DNA of 63,604 nucleotides from Acidiferrobacterales bacterium (GCA_947258385.1 CAMYII010000014.1:1-63604); one strand, 5' to 3'. Shown: positions 7,582-16,695, numbered from the stretch's first letter. Notes: generated by a model from the sequence alone, not told the origin. Made by a program: numbers and translations.

Positions 7582-8481
7582 ATGGATAGTATTCAACTTC
7601 TTTTCGATGCACCAATCCTATCGGTGCAGTTGTTATTGGACGGGCTGCTTATTGGTGCGATTTTCGCGCTTGCCGCCTACGGCATGGCGCTGGTCTGGGG
7701 TGTGATGAATTTGATTAATATCGCCCAGGGGGAATTCGTCATGCTGGGAGGCTATGTCGCGTTCTTTCTCGCTCAGGCCGGTGTTCATCCCCTGTTCGGC
7801 GTGCCGCTGGCAGCGGTCGTGCTCTTTGTTCTCGGTTGGATGCTCTACCGCGCTGTTATCTTCCGGGTTGTTGATAAGGATCTATTTATCTCGCTGCTCG
7901 CGACATTCGGACTCAGTATCCTGCTGCAACAACTTGCCAACGAGGTCTTTGGCGCGGATGTTCGGACAGCGGAATCCGGATTCGGTACCCTGTTTCTTTT
8001 TGACGGTATGGTAACGGTAGCGTGGATCAAAGTGGTTGCTTTCGTGGCGGCGCTATTGGCCGGCGGATTGTTGATGCTGTTCCTGAAAAAATCCCGTTTA
8101 GGACGCGCGATTCGGGCGACTGCGCAGAATGCACGTGCCGCGCGCATAATGGGTATTGATACCAACCGGGTCTATGCCGCAACGTATAGCCTCAATGCGG
8201 CGATCTGTGGCGCGGCCGGGGCGCTGGTCGCGATGACCTGGATCATCCATCCCTATCTTGGTCTTCCCTACACGGCGCGAGCTTTTATGATCGTCGTGGT
8301 TGCCGGGCTCGGTAATATTGCCGCGGTATTCACCGCGGCGCTCGGGCTCGGCGCGGCCGAGAACTTTGCCGGGTTTATCATGGGCGCTGAGTATCAGGCG
8401 GGATTCGTGTTTGCGCTCTTAGTGGTGATCCTGATCGTGCGTAATGCCTGGCTGCATCGGAAGCGGAGATATCTGCAATGA
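7582..8481 (+). CDS. livH: Branched-chain-type ABC permease LivH family
   Basis: A 299-residue, eight-helix permease. FALAAYGMALVWGVMNLINIAQGEFVMLGGY is the LivH signature region (residues about 29-59), and the EAA-like loop GRAIRATAQNARAARIMGIDTNRVY follows in the second half. I chose ATG 7582 rather than the TTG at 7540, which lies inside the intercistronic hairpin. The stop overlaps the next permease start by 4 nt (ATGA). It should pair with the LivM homologue in the inner membrane. Confidence 0.9.
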   Translation: MDSIQLLFDAPILSVQLLLDGLLIGAIFALAAYGMALVWGVMNLINIAQGEFVMLGGYVAFFLAQAGVHPLFGVPLAAVVLFVLGWMLYRAVIFRVVDKDLFISLLATFGLSILLQQLANEVFGADVRTAESGFGTLFLFDGMVTVAWIKVVAFVAALLAGGLLMLFLKKSRLGRAIRATAQNARAARIMGIDTNRVYAATYSLNAAICGAAGALVAMTWIIHPYLGLPYTARAFMIVVVAGLGNIAAVFTAALGLGAAENFAGFIMGAEYQAGFVFALLVVILIVRNAWLHRKRRYLQ

Positions 8482-9470
8482 GTACCCCGATAATGCGCAC
8501 CCTGTTTTACGCGAGTGTCGTATTACTGGCACTGGCTGCGCCGTTACTCGCACCGGCGTTTAAGACGCAAATGGCGTTTCTGTGGGTGATGATTGTATTT
8601 GCCCTGAGCTGGGATATCCTGGGTGGTCAGATGGGCTACAACTCGTTTGGTAATATCCTGTTCTTTGGTGTCGGCATGTATGCCTGTGCGATTGTTCAGC
8701 GCGATTCAGGTCTGGATTATTTTCCGGCGCTGTATGTGGGTATGGTGACCGGCGCTATGGTCGCGGTCGGTTTTGCAGCAGTCCTTGGTTCGGGCATGCT
8801 TGGATTGCGTGGCCATTATTTTGCCATCGGCACCCTGGGTCTTGGTATTGCGGCGGGCGAATTCGCCAGCGGCTGGGACTATATCGGCGCGGGTTCGGGA
8901 CTGCTCACCCCGCTCTTCCCTGGTGAGATCGGCGGCCGCGAGACCTTCTTTTACTACCTGATGTTCGCCATTGCGGCGATGACGTTCCCGGTACTCAGAT
9001 GGCTCTATGCCGGGCGCTTCGGGCTCACGATCAACGCGATTCGCGACGACGAGGACAAGGCCGAGGCCATGGGTATTCACACCACTTTGTACAAAACCGC
9101 GGCCTGGTGCACCTCGGCGTTTTTCCTCGGATTAACAGGCGCTGTCGTTGGCAACATGATCGGTTTCATCGATCCTCGCGATGTCGCCTTCACAGGGGCC
9201 ACCTACGGCGTGTGGATGATACTGATGGCGATTCTCGGCGGCAAAGGTACGCTATGGGGCCCCGTCATCGGTGCCGTGGTTTTCCATGTGACGCAGCAGC
9301 TTTTCTGGACGTATTTGCTCGGCTGGCAGCGGGTCGCGCTCGGCTTGTTGATCGTGATTATCGTTGTGTTCTTTCCTCTTGGTATTCTCGGTTGGGCACG
9401 CGAACGCTGGCCCGAACGCTTCGGTCACAAGGTGCAGCAGGATTTGAAGCCGGTACAGGGTGGGAAGTGA
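8478..9470 (+). CDS. livM: Branched-chain-type ABC permease LivM family
   Basis: A 330-residue multi-spanning permease. FALSWDILGGQMGYNSFGNILFFGVG and LRGHYFAIGTLGLGIAAGEF are typical LivM blocks, and GRFGLTINAIRDDEDKAEAMGIHTTLYK is the cytoplasmic EAA loop that docks on the ATPases. It overlaps LivH upstream by 4 nt and its TGA stop shares one base with the ATG of the following ATPase, so the operon is tightly coupled. Confidence 0.9.
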   Translation: MSTPIMRTLFYASVVLLALAAPLLAPAFKTQMAFLWVMIVFALSWDILGGQMGYNSFGNILFFGVGMYACAIVQRDSGLDYFPALYVGMVTGAMVAVGFAAVLGSGMLGLRGHYFAIGTLGLGIAAGEFASGWDYIGAGSGLLTPLFPGEIGGRETFFYYLMFAIAAMTFPVLRWLYAGRFGLTINAIRDDEDKAEAMGIHTTLYKTAAWCTSAFFLGLTGAVVGNMIGFIDPRDVAFTGATYGVWMILMAILGGKGTLWGPVIGAVVFHVTQQLFWTYLLGWQRVALGLLIVIIVVFFPLGILGWARERWPERFGHKVQQDLKPVQGGK

Positions 9471-10210
9471 TGGGGATCCTGGAAGTCAAAGGCGTACGTA
9501 AGACCTTCGGCGGGGTCATCGCCAACAGCGACATCAGTTTGAGTGTGCCCGAGGGAAAGATCATCGGGCTGATAGGTCCTAACGGTTCGGGAAAGACCAC
9601 CCTTTTTAATTCGATCGTTGGTTACCACCCGATCGACGGGGGTTCGATCAGGTTTCTGGCGCGTGAGATCTCACGACTGCGGGTGCCTCAGATCGCACGC
9701 CTGGGTCTTATACGCACATTTCAGCAGACCCGAATCTACGGCAAGATGAGCTGTCTGCAGAACATGCAGATCAGTGTGCCGCAGACTCTGCAGCGCTGGG
9801 GTTTGGTGATGAATAAAATTCCCGCCGAGGACACGGAACGGGCCGAAGGACTGCTGGAGTTTGTCGGTCTGTATGCCAAGCGCCATCTGTTCGCCGGGGA
9901 CTTGTCGTTTGGCCAACAGAAGTTGCTGGAGTTTGCCATGGCGCTGATGATCCGGCCCAGGATGTTATTGCTGGATGAGCCTACGGCCGGTATTAATCCG
10001 ACTTTGATTAATGCCTTGATTAGCCGGCTAAGGCGGGTTAGTACCGAGTTGGGGATCACGCTGCTGGTGATCGAGCACAATATGCGCGTGATTATGGATC
10101 TGGCCGAGTATATTTATTGTTTGGCCCATGGCGAATTGCTGGCTGAGGGTAAACCGGAAACGATACAAAATGATCAGCGCGTGGTAGACGCCTACCTGGG
10201 AGCGCATTGA
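9470..10210 (+). CDS. livG: Branched-chain-type ABC ATPase LivG family
   Basis: A 246-residue ATPase. Walker A GPNGSGKT is at residues 36-43, the degenerate signature LSFGQQKLLE at about 145-154, Walker B MLLLDEP just after 164 and the LivG-type VIEHNMRVIMDLAEYI switch region at the end. The start ATG overlaps the LivM stop (TGATG). A longer open frame upstream is only read-through of the permease gene in another frame. It forms the nucleotide-binding heterodimer with the next gene. Confidence 0.9.
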   Translation: MGILEVKGVRKTFGGVIANSDISLSVPEGKIIGLIGPNGSGKTTLFNSIVGYHPIDGGSIRFLAREISRLRVPQIARLGLIRTFQQTRIYGKMSCLQNMQISVPQTLQRWGLVMNKIPAEDTERAEGLLEFVGLYAKRHLFAGDLSFGQQKLLEFAMALMIRPRMLLLDEPTAGINPTLINALISRLRRVSTELGITLLVIEHNMRVIMDLAEYIYCLAHGELLAEGKPETIQNDQRVVDAYLGAH

Positions 10211-11079
10211 TGACGCGGGGTGAGTCGAGGTCTGAACAGCAGCCCGCCTCAGGCATTGGCTTGGGCGACGACATTATCTCGGTGGATGACGTTGACCGGG
10301 AAGCGTCGCGGCTGGCACAGCAAGGCCCCGGCGTCGAGCGCATCGCTGAGCTGGCGGGCGGCGCGCCGTTACTTGAAATTGACGGGCTTTATGCCGGCTA
10401 CGGAAAAATGGAAATCCTGCATGGGTTGGATCTGCAAGTCGCGCCCGGGCAATCCCTGTGCCTGATTGGCCCCAACGGTGCGGGTAAATCAACAGTTCTG
10501 CATTCCATTTACGGGTTTACCCGCATTGGTCGCGGCAGCATCAGGGTAGACGGCGAGGATATTACTAAGCTGTCCCCAAACGACAAGCTCAAGCGGGCCG
10601 GTATCGCCTATATCCTGCAGGATAACTCGGTGTTTCCTGATATGTCGGTGGAAGAAAACCTCTGTATGGGGGGCTACTTGATGGATCACCCGCGTGACGC
10701 CAAGCAGGCTGCGGAGCGGATCTTCGACAGATACGATCCCCTTGCACGACGCCGCCGCCAACCGGCACGGGTCCTGTCGGGAGGGGAACGCCGGCTGCTG
10801 GAGATCTCCCGGGCACTGGTGATGGACCCGCGTCTGTTACTTGTCGATGAACCCTCGATCGGACTGGAGCCCCGCTATATCGATATGATTTTTGAGATCC
10901 TTGCCGAGTTGCAACACGGCGAAGGCAAGGCCATTGTGATGGTGGAGCAGAATGCCAAAAAGGGACTCGAATTCGCTGACATTGGTTATGTATTGGTCTC
11001 GGGTTCGGTGGCCATGGCGGACACCGGCGAGGAGTTGTTACGGCACCCCGAAGTCGGGCGTCTGTTCTTGGGTGGCTGA
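10210..11079 (+). CDS. livF: Branched-chain-type ABC ATPase LivF family, N-extended
   Basis: A 289-residue ATPase. LivF proteins are usually about 235 residues; here the ABC domain starts near residue 54 (LLEIDGLYAGYGKMEILHG) after an acidic, proline-poor leader containing GLGDDIISVDDVDREASRL. Walker A GPNGAGKS is at 87-94, the signature is LSGGERRLLEI, Walker B LLLVDEP and the switch MVEQNAKKGLEFAD. ATG 10210 overlaps the LivG stop by one base, which supports this start and therefore the extension. The extension has no recognised domain; it may be a subfamily-specific regulatory tail. Confidence 0.88.
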   Translation: MTRGESRSEQQPASGIGLGDDIISVDDVDREASRLAQQGPGVERIAELAGGAPLLEIDGLYAGYGKMEILHGLDLQVAPGQSLCLIGPNGAGKSTVLHSIYGFTRIGRGSIRVDGEDITKLSPNDKLKRAGIAYILQDNSVFPDMSVEENLCMGGYLMDHPRDAKQAAERIFDRYDPLARRRRQPARVLSGGERRLLEISRALVMDPRLLLVDEPSIGLEPRYIDMIFEILAELQHGEGKAIVMVEQNAKKGLEFADIGYVLVSGSVAMADTGEELLRHPEVGRLFLGG

Positions 11080-11146
11080 CACCAGAAGTACCTCTGACCC
11101 GTCACCACCCGGTGACAGCAAATATCGGGCAGGCAGGAGATGCGAC

Positions 11147-12016
11147 ATGCGGCTAGTGGCATTTGAGAAAGACCGTAAACCGACGCTTGGCGTCGTCGAC
11201 GGCGACCAGGTTATCGACCTCGCCTTAGCTGACCCAACGTTACCGCAGGACCTCGTCGGGCTGCTGTGTGCCGGAAAGCCGGTGTTTGCGCGCATCGCCG
11301 AGATCGCGCGGACACCCTCGGCGATGCGGCTGCCACTGGCGGCGCTGCGCGTTTGTCCCCCCATAGAAACTGCCGGCAAGTATCTCGGTCTCGGGTTGAA
11401 CTACGCGGACCATGCCGCCGAAGGAGGATTCGAGCGGCCAGAGTCGCTCACCGTCTTCATGCGCTCCCGTACTTCGTTTGTCGGGCACGGGCAGCCGATC
11501 GTGCGCCCGCGCAACTCCGAGCAACTCGACTACGAAGCCGAGCTGGCGGTTATTATCGGCAGGCAGGCGCGGCATGTGCGACCGGAGGAAGCGCTTGACT
11601 ACGTGGGTGGATACTCCTGTTTTAACGATACCTCCGTTCGAGACTATCAGTTCCATACCACGCAGTGGACGCTCGGCAAAAACTTTGACGCCACCGGCGC
11701 CTTCGGCCCGTTTTTTGTGAGTGCAGACGAGCTTCCGCCTGGAGCGGCCGGGCTGCGAATCCAGGCACGTCTGAATGGCCGCGTACTGCAGGATTCCAAC
11801 ACCAGCAACATGATATTCGGCGTTGCCGAGGCGGTCTCGCTGCTGTCTGAGTGCTGCACGCTCGAACCGGGTGATGTCGTCTTCACGGGCACACCCGCGG
11901 GTGTGGGTTTTGCTCGCAAGCCGCCGCTGTGGATGAAATCCGGCGACGTGATCGAGGTCGAGATCGACCGCATCGGTGTCCTGCGTAACCCGGTCATCGA
12001 TGAACATGGCCTGTAG
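11147..12016 (+). CDS. Fumarylacetoacetate hydrolase-family enzyme
   Basis: A 289-residue FAH-family protein. The N-terminal lobe (MRLVAFEKDRKPTLGVVDGD) leads into ETAGKYLGLGLNYADHAAE, and the metal-binding core shows LDYEAELAVIIG, GYSCFNDTSVRDYQ and the closing GDVVFTGTPAGVGF. Such Mg/Mn-dependent enzymes cleave C-C bonds of acylpyruvates or decarboxylate related oxo acids in aromatic and sugar-acid degradation. ATG 11147 is preceded by AGGAG. It lies 67 nt after the Liv ATPase on the same strand, so its substrate may come from the transported compound. Which 2,4-diketo acid is cleaved cannot be told. Confidence 0.88.
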   Translation: MRLVAFEKDRKPTLGVVDGDQVIDLALADPTLPQDLVGLLCAGKPVFARIAEIARTPSAMRLPLAALRVCPPIETAGKYLGLGLNYADHAAEGGFERPESLTVFMRSRTSFVGHGQPIVRPRNSEQLDYEAELAVIIGRQARHVRPEEALDYVGGYSCFNDTSVRDYQFHTTQWTLGKNFDATGAFGPFFVSADELPPGAAGLRIQARLNGRVLQDSNTSNMIFGVAEAVSLLSECCTLEPGDVVFTGTPAGVGFARKPPLWMKSGDVIEVEIDRIGVLRNPVIDEHGL

Positions 12017-12104
12017 CAAAGTGAGCGCTTGGACAATCCGTGACAAACACACGGATCTACCATGGGCCGCGAACCGCCGTTGCTAGTCGAATATTGCGTT
12101 ATAC

Positions 12105-12151
12105 GCTACAAAAATAAAACGGCGCCGGTATTTGAATACCGAGCGCCGTTT
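12105..12151 (-). terminator. Terminator between convergent genes, T-run on minus strand
   Basis: AAACGGCGC plus CGGTA (12117-12130) pairs with TACCG and GCGCCGTTT (12137-12151), with one bulged A. Read leftward the stem is followed by TTTTATTTTT, an excellent T-run for the binding-protein gene at 12219-13385. Read rightward it can also stop transcripts from the FAH gene, but there only three T follow. Confidence 0.75.
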
Positions 12152-12160
12152 CAGCAAAGC

Positions 12161-12206
12161 AAAGACCGATGCGAGATGCTGATATGCAATCGTCGTATCG
12201 GTCTTT
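12161..12206. other. Second hairpin in the convergent gap
   Basis: AAAGACCGAT (12161-12170) and ATCGGTCTTT (12197-12206) are exact inverse complements with a 26-nt interior that pairs partly. It lies between the minus-strand gene and the terminator at 12105-12151 and may strengthen termination or protect the 3' end of the leftward message. Confidence 0.55.
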
Positions 12207-12218
12207 AACAAACCGTGC

Positions 12219-13385
12219 TCACGGTCGTCTCATACCATGTCCTTCCAGAATCTGCGTCCAAATAGGATCGGTGGTGAGGAAATCGTAAATTTTGTCGCGG
12301 GCATCATTGACTTTTTTTGCGTAGCTACCTTTGACCTTGGCAATGTGCAAGGTGCCCACCCTGTTGCCAGGCAAGGGTTGTGGATCTTCTACGGTACCAC
12401 CCAGGGGAACTATTATCAGATGACAACCGGTTGGGGCCAGTGTTGCCTTCAAATATACTGCCTGGTGGTAGAAAATCACCGCGGCGTCCGCTTCGTTATG
12501 ACACAGCGCATAAGGAATATCGCGATGCATAATACGTGAAGAGGCGACCCACTTTGCCCCTGTGCCTCGTGGTGCCGAACCTCTACCGAAGATCGATAAC
12601 ACGCCATCGATATTGTAGGGATTCTTAAAAACAGACAAGTCAAAATCGGCCAGATGCTGCTTGTTAAAAATACTATTGAACAGATCGGTTGCAATACAGC
12701 CAAAGCTGTTCTGATCGGCCACGTCAAATATGGTACTGGAGAAATTACCAAACGACCCGGGTTCTAAGTCAGGGTTGGGTGTCACCACACGGATACCAGT
12801 GTTACCCAAGTCACACACATTCTTAATGATATCGGCTTTGTCGCCCCGGATTAAAATCACATTACCTTGATTGACCAAAAAAGGCTGGCGGGTTGTTTCA
12901 TCCACCATGTCGTTGGCCACCAGGTCATTCATCACTTTACCGGGAGCCATGACCAAAGACGGACGGCCTACCATTTTAATATTCTTAAATTGCAATGCCT
13001 CCGCGGCAATTTGATCAATTGATACCGGTGGTGACGTTGACCAACAAATGGATACTTTGAACTGATTTAGTGTAGTTGCTTGTTCAAGCAAACCGACATG
13101 TCCCAGAATAGGCTCACCAAACATGGCATCTTTTAACGCCATATGGTAGTTGCCGGGAGTCGAAATAATCAGTTCACAAGACAGCTTACCGTGTAAATCG
13201 TTAATATCGTTCGCCAGAACTTGAGTTAAATACGGCGTTGACACCACATCATCTTGCGGCCATCCAAGTTTACCCAAATGTTGTACGATGACAGGTTCGC
13301 CAGTGACTTCCGGCACAGCATAACTGACTGTCGAAAACAAAAAAAAGCAGCCACTTAGCATTATTAGCAATGTTTTTTTACACAT
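12219..13385 (-). CDS. Solitary periplasmic solute-binding protein (PBP type II)
   Basis: A 388-residue exported protein. Residues 1-23 form a signal peptide (LLIMLSGCFFLFSTVSYA). The mature chain has the two-lobed pattern of ModA/PhnD-like type II binding proteins: LVMAPGKVMNDLV before the hinge, then GIRVVTPNPDLEPGSFGNF, where ModA has its oxyanion-binding strand, and later CHNEADAAVIFYHQAVYL. GGGAGG lies about 10 nt before ATG. No permease or ATPase adjoins it, so it either serves a transporter encoded elsewhere or acts as a sensor. Ligand unknown; an oxyanion or small organic acid is possible. Confidence 0.65.
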   Translation of the reverse strand: MCKKTLLIMLSGCFFLFSTVSYAVPEVTGEPVIVQHLGKLGWPQDDVVSTPYLTQVLANDINDLHGKLSCELIISTPGNYHMALKDAMFGEPILGHVGLLEQATTLNQFKVSICWSTSPPVSIDQIAAEALQFKNIKMVGRPSLVMAPGKVMNDLVANDMVDETTRQPFLVNQGNVILIRGDKADIIKNVCDLGNTGIRVVTPNPDLEPGSFGNFSSTIFDVADQNSFGCIATDLFNSIFNKQHLADFDLSVFKNPYNIDGVLSIFGRGSAPRGTGAKWVASSRIMHRDIPYALCHNEADAAVIFYHQAVYLKATLAPTGCHLIIVPLGGTVEDPQPLPGNRVGTLHIAKVKGSYAKKVNDARDKIYDFLTTDPIWTQILEGHGMRRP

Positions 13386-13429
13386 AGAAACATGACCTCC
13401 CTGACTGGGTTGAAGGATGAGGTGGGTAT

Positions 13430-13443
13430 GTAACGCCTGTTAC
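13430..13443. promoter_or_regulatory. GTAAC-N4-GTTAC palindrome upstream of binding protein
   Basis: GTAACGCCTGTTAC is a perfect 5-bp dyad with a 4-bp spacer, 45 nt upstream of the start of the leftward binding-protein gene, a likely place for an operator in its promoter or leader. The regulator is unknown. Confidence 0.35.
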
Positions 13444-13924
13444 CCCCTAAGGAAGCATTAATTCACCATTTATTATGATAGACAGGAATTAGCTTTCCTG
13501 AGTTGGCAGAAACTATGCCCATGGGTAAATGGATCATGGATAGGAAAAAGGCGCGGAAGGTATCGACAACGGTCCCGATAACAACAGCGGGACTATGGTT
13601 TTCAAATTTACGAGTGGTGTGACTCCCTGTCCCGATCGTGCTTGAAGTTACCGCTGCACGGGCAGGTAAGGGCTGTTGGGGGAAACACTGCGAGCGACTC
13701 AACAATCCTTGATGATTCGACTCTGCGGTCATAGCCTGGGTCCCTCCAGACATCCGTGACACATTTAGCGAGTCATATAAACCGTAACAATATCGAAGGC
13801 GTTTTCATTGACCTAAATCAATTTCAGTTTTTTAAAAATGGGGTCGATTCACTGTCATTCCACAAGGTACCTTTACGATCTTGTGGTAATAACTTGGGAT
13901 CACACCACGTTTTCTCACCTACAT

Positions 13925-14305
13925 CAGCCAGATCGCGCCGCTCCTGCTCCCCCAGGGGAGATTTTCGTCGGGCGCGCATCCTGCACCTCAAAGGCAGTTC
14001 ACCACAAGCGCTAGGATTTCCAATCTGTCGTTTCACTTTGTGCGGGACAAAAACTTGCCGATGTCTTCGAGCTCAGCGTCTCCGAGCTCCTCGGCGTCCC
14101 GCATTTCGAGGGCCTCCACGACCGTTCCACGGACTTCGGCAAGGAGACACTACGGGCCGGTGGCGGGCATAATATTTCCCGGCCGAGCCGGTTCTCAATC
14201 GGTGTGCCACACTGCCACTGTCGTTTTGGCATTCCCCACGAAGATCTTGATAACAGGGAAAGAGCGGATAAACTGGTAAGTATGATTCTGACTCGTGACC
14301 TGTAA
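13925..14305 (+). pseudogene. Decayed XRE-family HTH regulator
   Basis: Conceptual translation across frames gives first RARILHLKGSSPQALGFPI, matching helices 1-2 of XRE domains (RxLRxxxGLSQEALGF), then, after a shift, GQKLADVFELSVSELLGVPH, the last helix, and FEGLHDRSTDFGKETLRAG. That frame stays open to TAA at about 14305. The 3' half is clearly related at nucleotide level to 300-440, and the 5' half to 5950-6000. There is no intact start. The rest of the 1.07-kb gap (13386-13925) shows the palindrome at 13430, a CCACAAG/CTTGTGG inverted repeat near 13861-13887 and no convincing gene. Confidence 0.55.
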
Positions 14306-14456
14306 CACAGTCGGTTTATCGATAGCCTGGGAGGGGTATGAGACATATCGTAGTAGCATCACTCATTACGCAGCTCTTCCAGCGGACGCGGACAATCCGA
14401 GTCGCTGAAGGGTGACATTGAATTAACTAGATCCGGGGCGAAAAGGAGTAAAAGAA

Positions 14457-14903
14457 GTGACTGACGATGGCGCAAAAGGGGTAAGTCTCAAATATGCAGG
14501 ATTCTGGACCCGTTTTGCGGCAACCATAATAGATTATGCATGGCTTTATACGATTGTCTATGGAATTTTGTTTTATGGTATCGTGAGTGGTAAGTTTTCA
14601 AAAGGAGGATCGGCGTTCTTAGTATTTGATGTTATTGTTGAGTGGATTTTGCCGATGGTGGTGGTACTCGCCTTCTGGATCGCCAAATCAGCAACGCCCG
14701 GAAAGATGGCGCTTCATATAAAAATCGTTGATGCGAAGACCGGAGAGAAAGCGACTCCGTTGCGTCTTGTGATACGGTATCTAGGGTATTTTGTATCTAT
14801 TATACCGTTATTTCTTGGGATTATCTGGATCGCTTGGGATCAAAGAAAACAAGGATGGCATGATAAGATCGCTGGCACCGTTGTAGTGCATTTAAGACAA
14901 TAG
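14457..14903 (+). CDS. RDD family membrane protein
   Basis: A 148-residue protein with GTG start and AAGGAG upstream. The opening YAGFWTRFAATIIDYAWL is the RDD family signature (Arg and Asp in helix 1), the middle contains two further helices (VEWILPMVVVLAFWI and YLGYFVSIIPLFLGIIWIAW), and GKMALHIKIVDAKTGEKAT is the conserved TPGK...VxxxxG loop. The end DQRKQGWHDKIAGTVVV is also diagnostic. RDD proteins are small inner-membrane proteins, some linked to Na+(Li+)/H+ antiport; most are uncharacterised. Confidence 0.85.
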   Translation: MTDDGAKGVSLKYAGFWTRFAATIIDYAWLYTIVYGILFYGIVSGKFSKGGSAFLVFDVIVEWILPMVVVLAFWIAKSATPGKMALHIKIVDAKTGEKATPLRLVIRYLGYFVSIIPLFLGIIWIAWDQRKQGWHDKIAGTVVVHLRQ

Positions 14904-15137
14904 CTGTGATCTACGCTCGCGAGAATATTATGTTGGTCCGACTCCGAATCTCAATGTACGTTTGAGCCGGCAGAAACGGAATCCCGCCGTCATACTTTAC
15001 ATGGCGCCGGTCGCGCCATGCCAGGTGTTGGCAAGCTATATAAAGCCTATCTATTCCTCGGTAATACTAAGTCCTAATTGCGCCTTTTTAGGACCAAAAT
15101 GATCACCTTAAGAAAGAAACATAATGAGGTAGTGTTT

Positions 15138-15365
15138 ATGGAAAAAAAAGATAATATGCCAAGCTGGGTTTACTGGGGTCTTTTGGGAATCAAGACAAGA
15201 CAAGCTGCGTTAATTTTTGTTTGGGTTTGTATGCTTGTCGGGCTGATATGCCTGCCTCTGGCCGTAATTGCTAAAGATGTACTGTTAGGGGCGATAATGT
15301 TTCCTGTCGGCCTCTGGTATTGGGCAGCGATTAGATGGGTTGATCAGAATTCATCGTGGGAATGA
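15138..15365 (+). CDS. Small two-helix membrane protein
   Basis: A 75-residue protein starting at ATG 15138, with GAGGT about 8 nt upstream; longer in-frame starts at 15078 lack a binding site. Two membrane helices are visible (AALIFVWVCMLVGLICLPLAV and VLLGAIMFPVGLWYWAAIRW) joined by a short loop with a Lys. No family recognised. It lies in the same orientation as the RDD gene and the following secreted protein, but gaps of 150-230 nt suggest separate promoters. Confidence 0.55.
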   Translation: MEKKDNMPSWVYWGLLGIKTRQAALIFVWVCMLVGLICLPLAVIAKDVLLGAIMFPVGLWYWAAIRWVDQNSSWE

Positions 15366-15523
15366 AATAACGCAACATTAGTTATTTCCAGGTCGACAAT
15401 GCGACTTATACTATAAGTCTGGTGCGTCAAACACAGATTAACTTCGGTCACTAGGGGTTGATATCTTTGTTTTCGGCTGGTGGCGTTGGGCGGATCAGAA
15501 GATTATAAAGAGGAGGTCTACGA

Positions 15524-16144
15524 ATGAAGCGGAAAAGTCTTTATAGTGTCCTGATGAGTGTCCTGATGCTTGTTGCGGTTGGACAGGCGGGACAGGCCAT
15601 GGGCGATACCGTTTCCGGCTCGCTTTATAACGCGGGTGACGAGGTCAATGCCAAGAGCGTAGTGTTACCTGTGACCACCGAAGTGATCAGACGGATACGC
15701 TTGTTCGACCGGCAGACGGCCTATCGAAACGACAGAAAGGCCTGTATCGCCTTCGAATTGCCCCTCGCGAGCGGGGAACACCTGCGGGATATCACCATGC
15801 AGCTCGAGGCCTATAACGACGATGATCAGTATCTGCGGGCGGTGTGGTTCGAGATCGACGGCATAGGTGGTTATATCGGCGTGTCCAAAGTAGCCGAGGG
15901 ACAATACCGCGGCGACGGTACAATCGGGACAAAGCAAACAAAGGTCTGGGAACTGCCGTTGAAACGCTTTCCCATATCACTGAAAGGCAAGGCGACGTCA
16001 GAAGTGAATTTTGCCGAGATGTTAAAGGAACCAGGCAAACATACTGTCTGTAGCTGGATCAGTACGTACAGCAAGTTCGGTCCGAACTCATGGATTACCT
16101 TGGATCTGGAAATCCAAATGAAGAGCAACGCTCGAACGTTTTAG
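15524..16144 (+). CDS. Secreted hypothetical protein
   Basis: A 206-residue exported protein with an excellent GAGGAGG before ATG. Residues 1-27 are a signal peptide (SVLMSVLMLVAVGQAGQAMG). The mature part is beta-rich with two Cys (KACIAFELP and HTVCSWIS), which could form a disulfide in the periplasm; YLRAVWFEIDGIGGYIGVSK and SWITLDLEIQM suggest a jelly-roll or lipocalin-like sheet. I recognise no family. It is followed by an intrinsic terminator at 16265. Confidence 0.6.
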   Translation: MKRKSLYSVLMSVLMLVAVGQAGQAMGDTVSGSLYNAGDEVNAKSVVLPVTTEVIRRIRLFDRQTAYRNDRKACIAFELPLASGEHLRDITMQLEAYNDDDQYLRAVWFEIDGIGGYIGVSKVAEGQYRGDGTIGTKQTKVWELPLKRFPISLKGKATSEVNFAEMLKEPGKHTVCSWISTYSKFGPNSWITLDLEIQMKSNARTF

Positions 16145-16264
16145 TCCACCCAGGGAAGCGTCAAAGAAATCGTCGTCTCGGGAAGGGGCCAGACAAGAAT
16201 GAGTTAACGAACCGAAGTCGGGGTCGGTTTACTGTAACGCCCGGCAGAACGGATGCATCAAAAA

Positions 16265-16299
16265 GCGGCCTTGGGTCATACAGGGGCCGCGTTTTTTTT
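16265..16299 (+). terminator. Rho-independent terminator
   Basis: GCGGCC (16265-16270) pairs with GGCCGC (16285-16290), extended by G-U pairs, and is followed by GTTTTTTTT. It lies 120 nt after the secreted protein gene. The downstream bases TGTGGGCCGGAAG are the same as those following the terminator at 1182-1209. Confidence 0.75.
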
Positions 16300-16428
16300 G
16301 TGGGCCGGAAGACACCCTGGCCCCCGGGGCGGAGGACAGGCAGGCGCTACGAGCTGTGGACCGCCCGCCTGCCCCGGCAATGCTATTTTAGGCCCATGCA
16401 ACTGGCGTAGTTAGGTCACCGTAGCCAA

Positions 16429-16592
16429 TCAGATGCTCAGGATGCCCACTTTCTGCGCCGGCACGTCCAGGACTTTCAGCATATCACCGTCATTGTCGAT
16501 GGCATCGGTCATTGTCTGGTAGTATCACCCGCCGCCGTCCTTAAAACCAAAAGTCAACGATTGGCAACGCGGCAGAAACTGAAGCTGGTGAT
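16429..16592 (-). pseudogene. Possible C-terminal gene fragment on minus strand
   Basis: Read leftward the sequence gives LTFGFKDGGG, one stop, YYQTMTDAIDNDGD and then MLKVLDVPAQKVGILSI ending at TGA (16429-16431). The phrase looks protein-like and keeps its frame except for one stop, but no start or family is evident. It is the only coding-like content of the 551-bp gap 16145-16695 besides the terminator. Confidence 0.25.
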
Positions 16593-16695
16593 AAATGGTT
16601 GTCTTTTTTTTCTGAAAGTCTTTACGATATTCCTGCTGCCGTTACAATCTTCCGAAATGCGATAAGCTCGAATAGAGCATCTGTGAGCGTGAGCC

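Noticed and set aside
13463-13762. 99-codon minus-strand frame
   Set aside because: No ribosome binding site, no family pattern and no conservation clue; probably chance.
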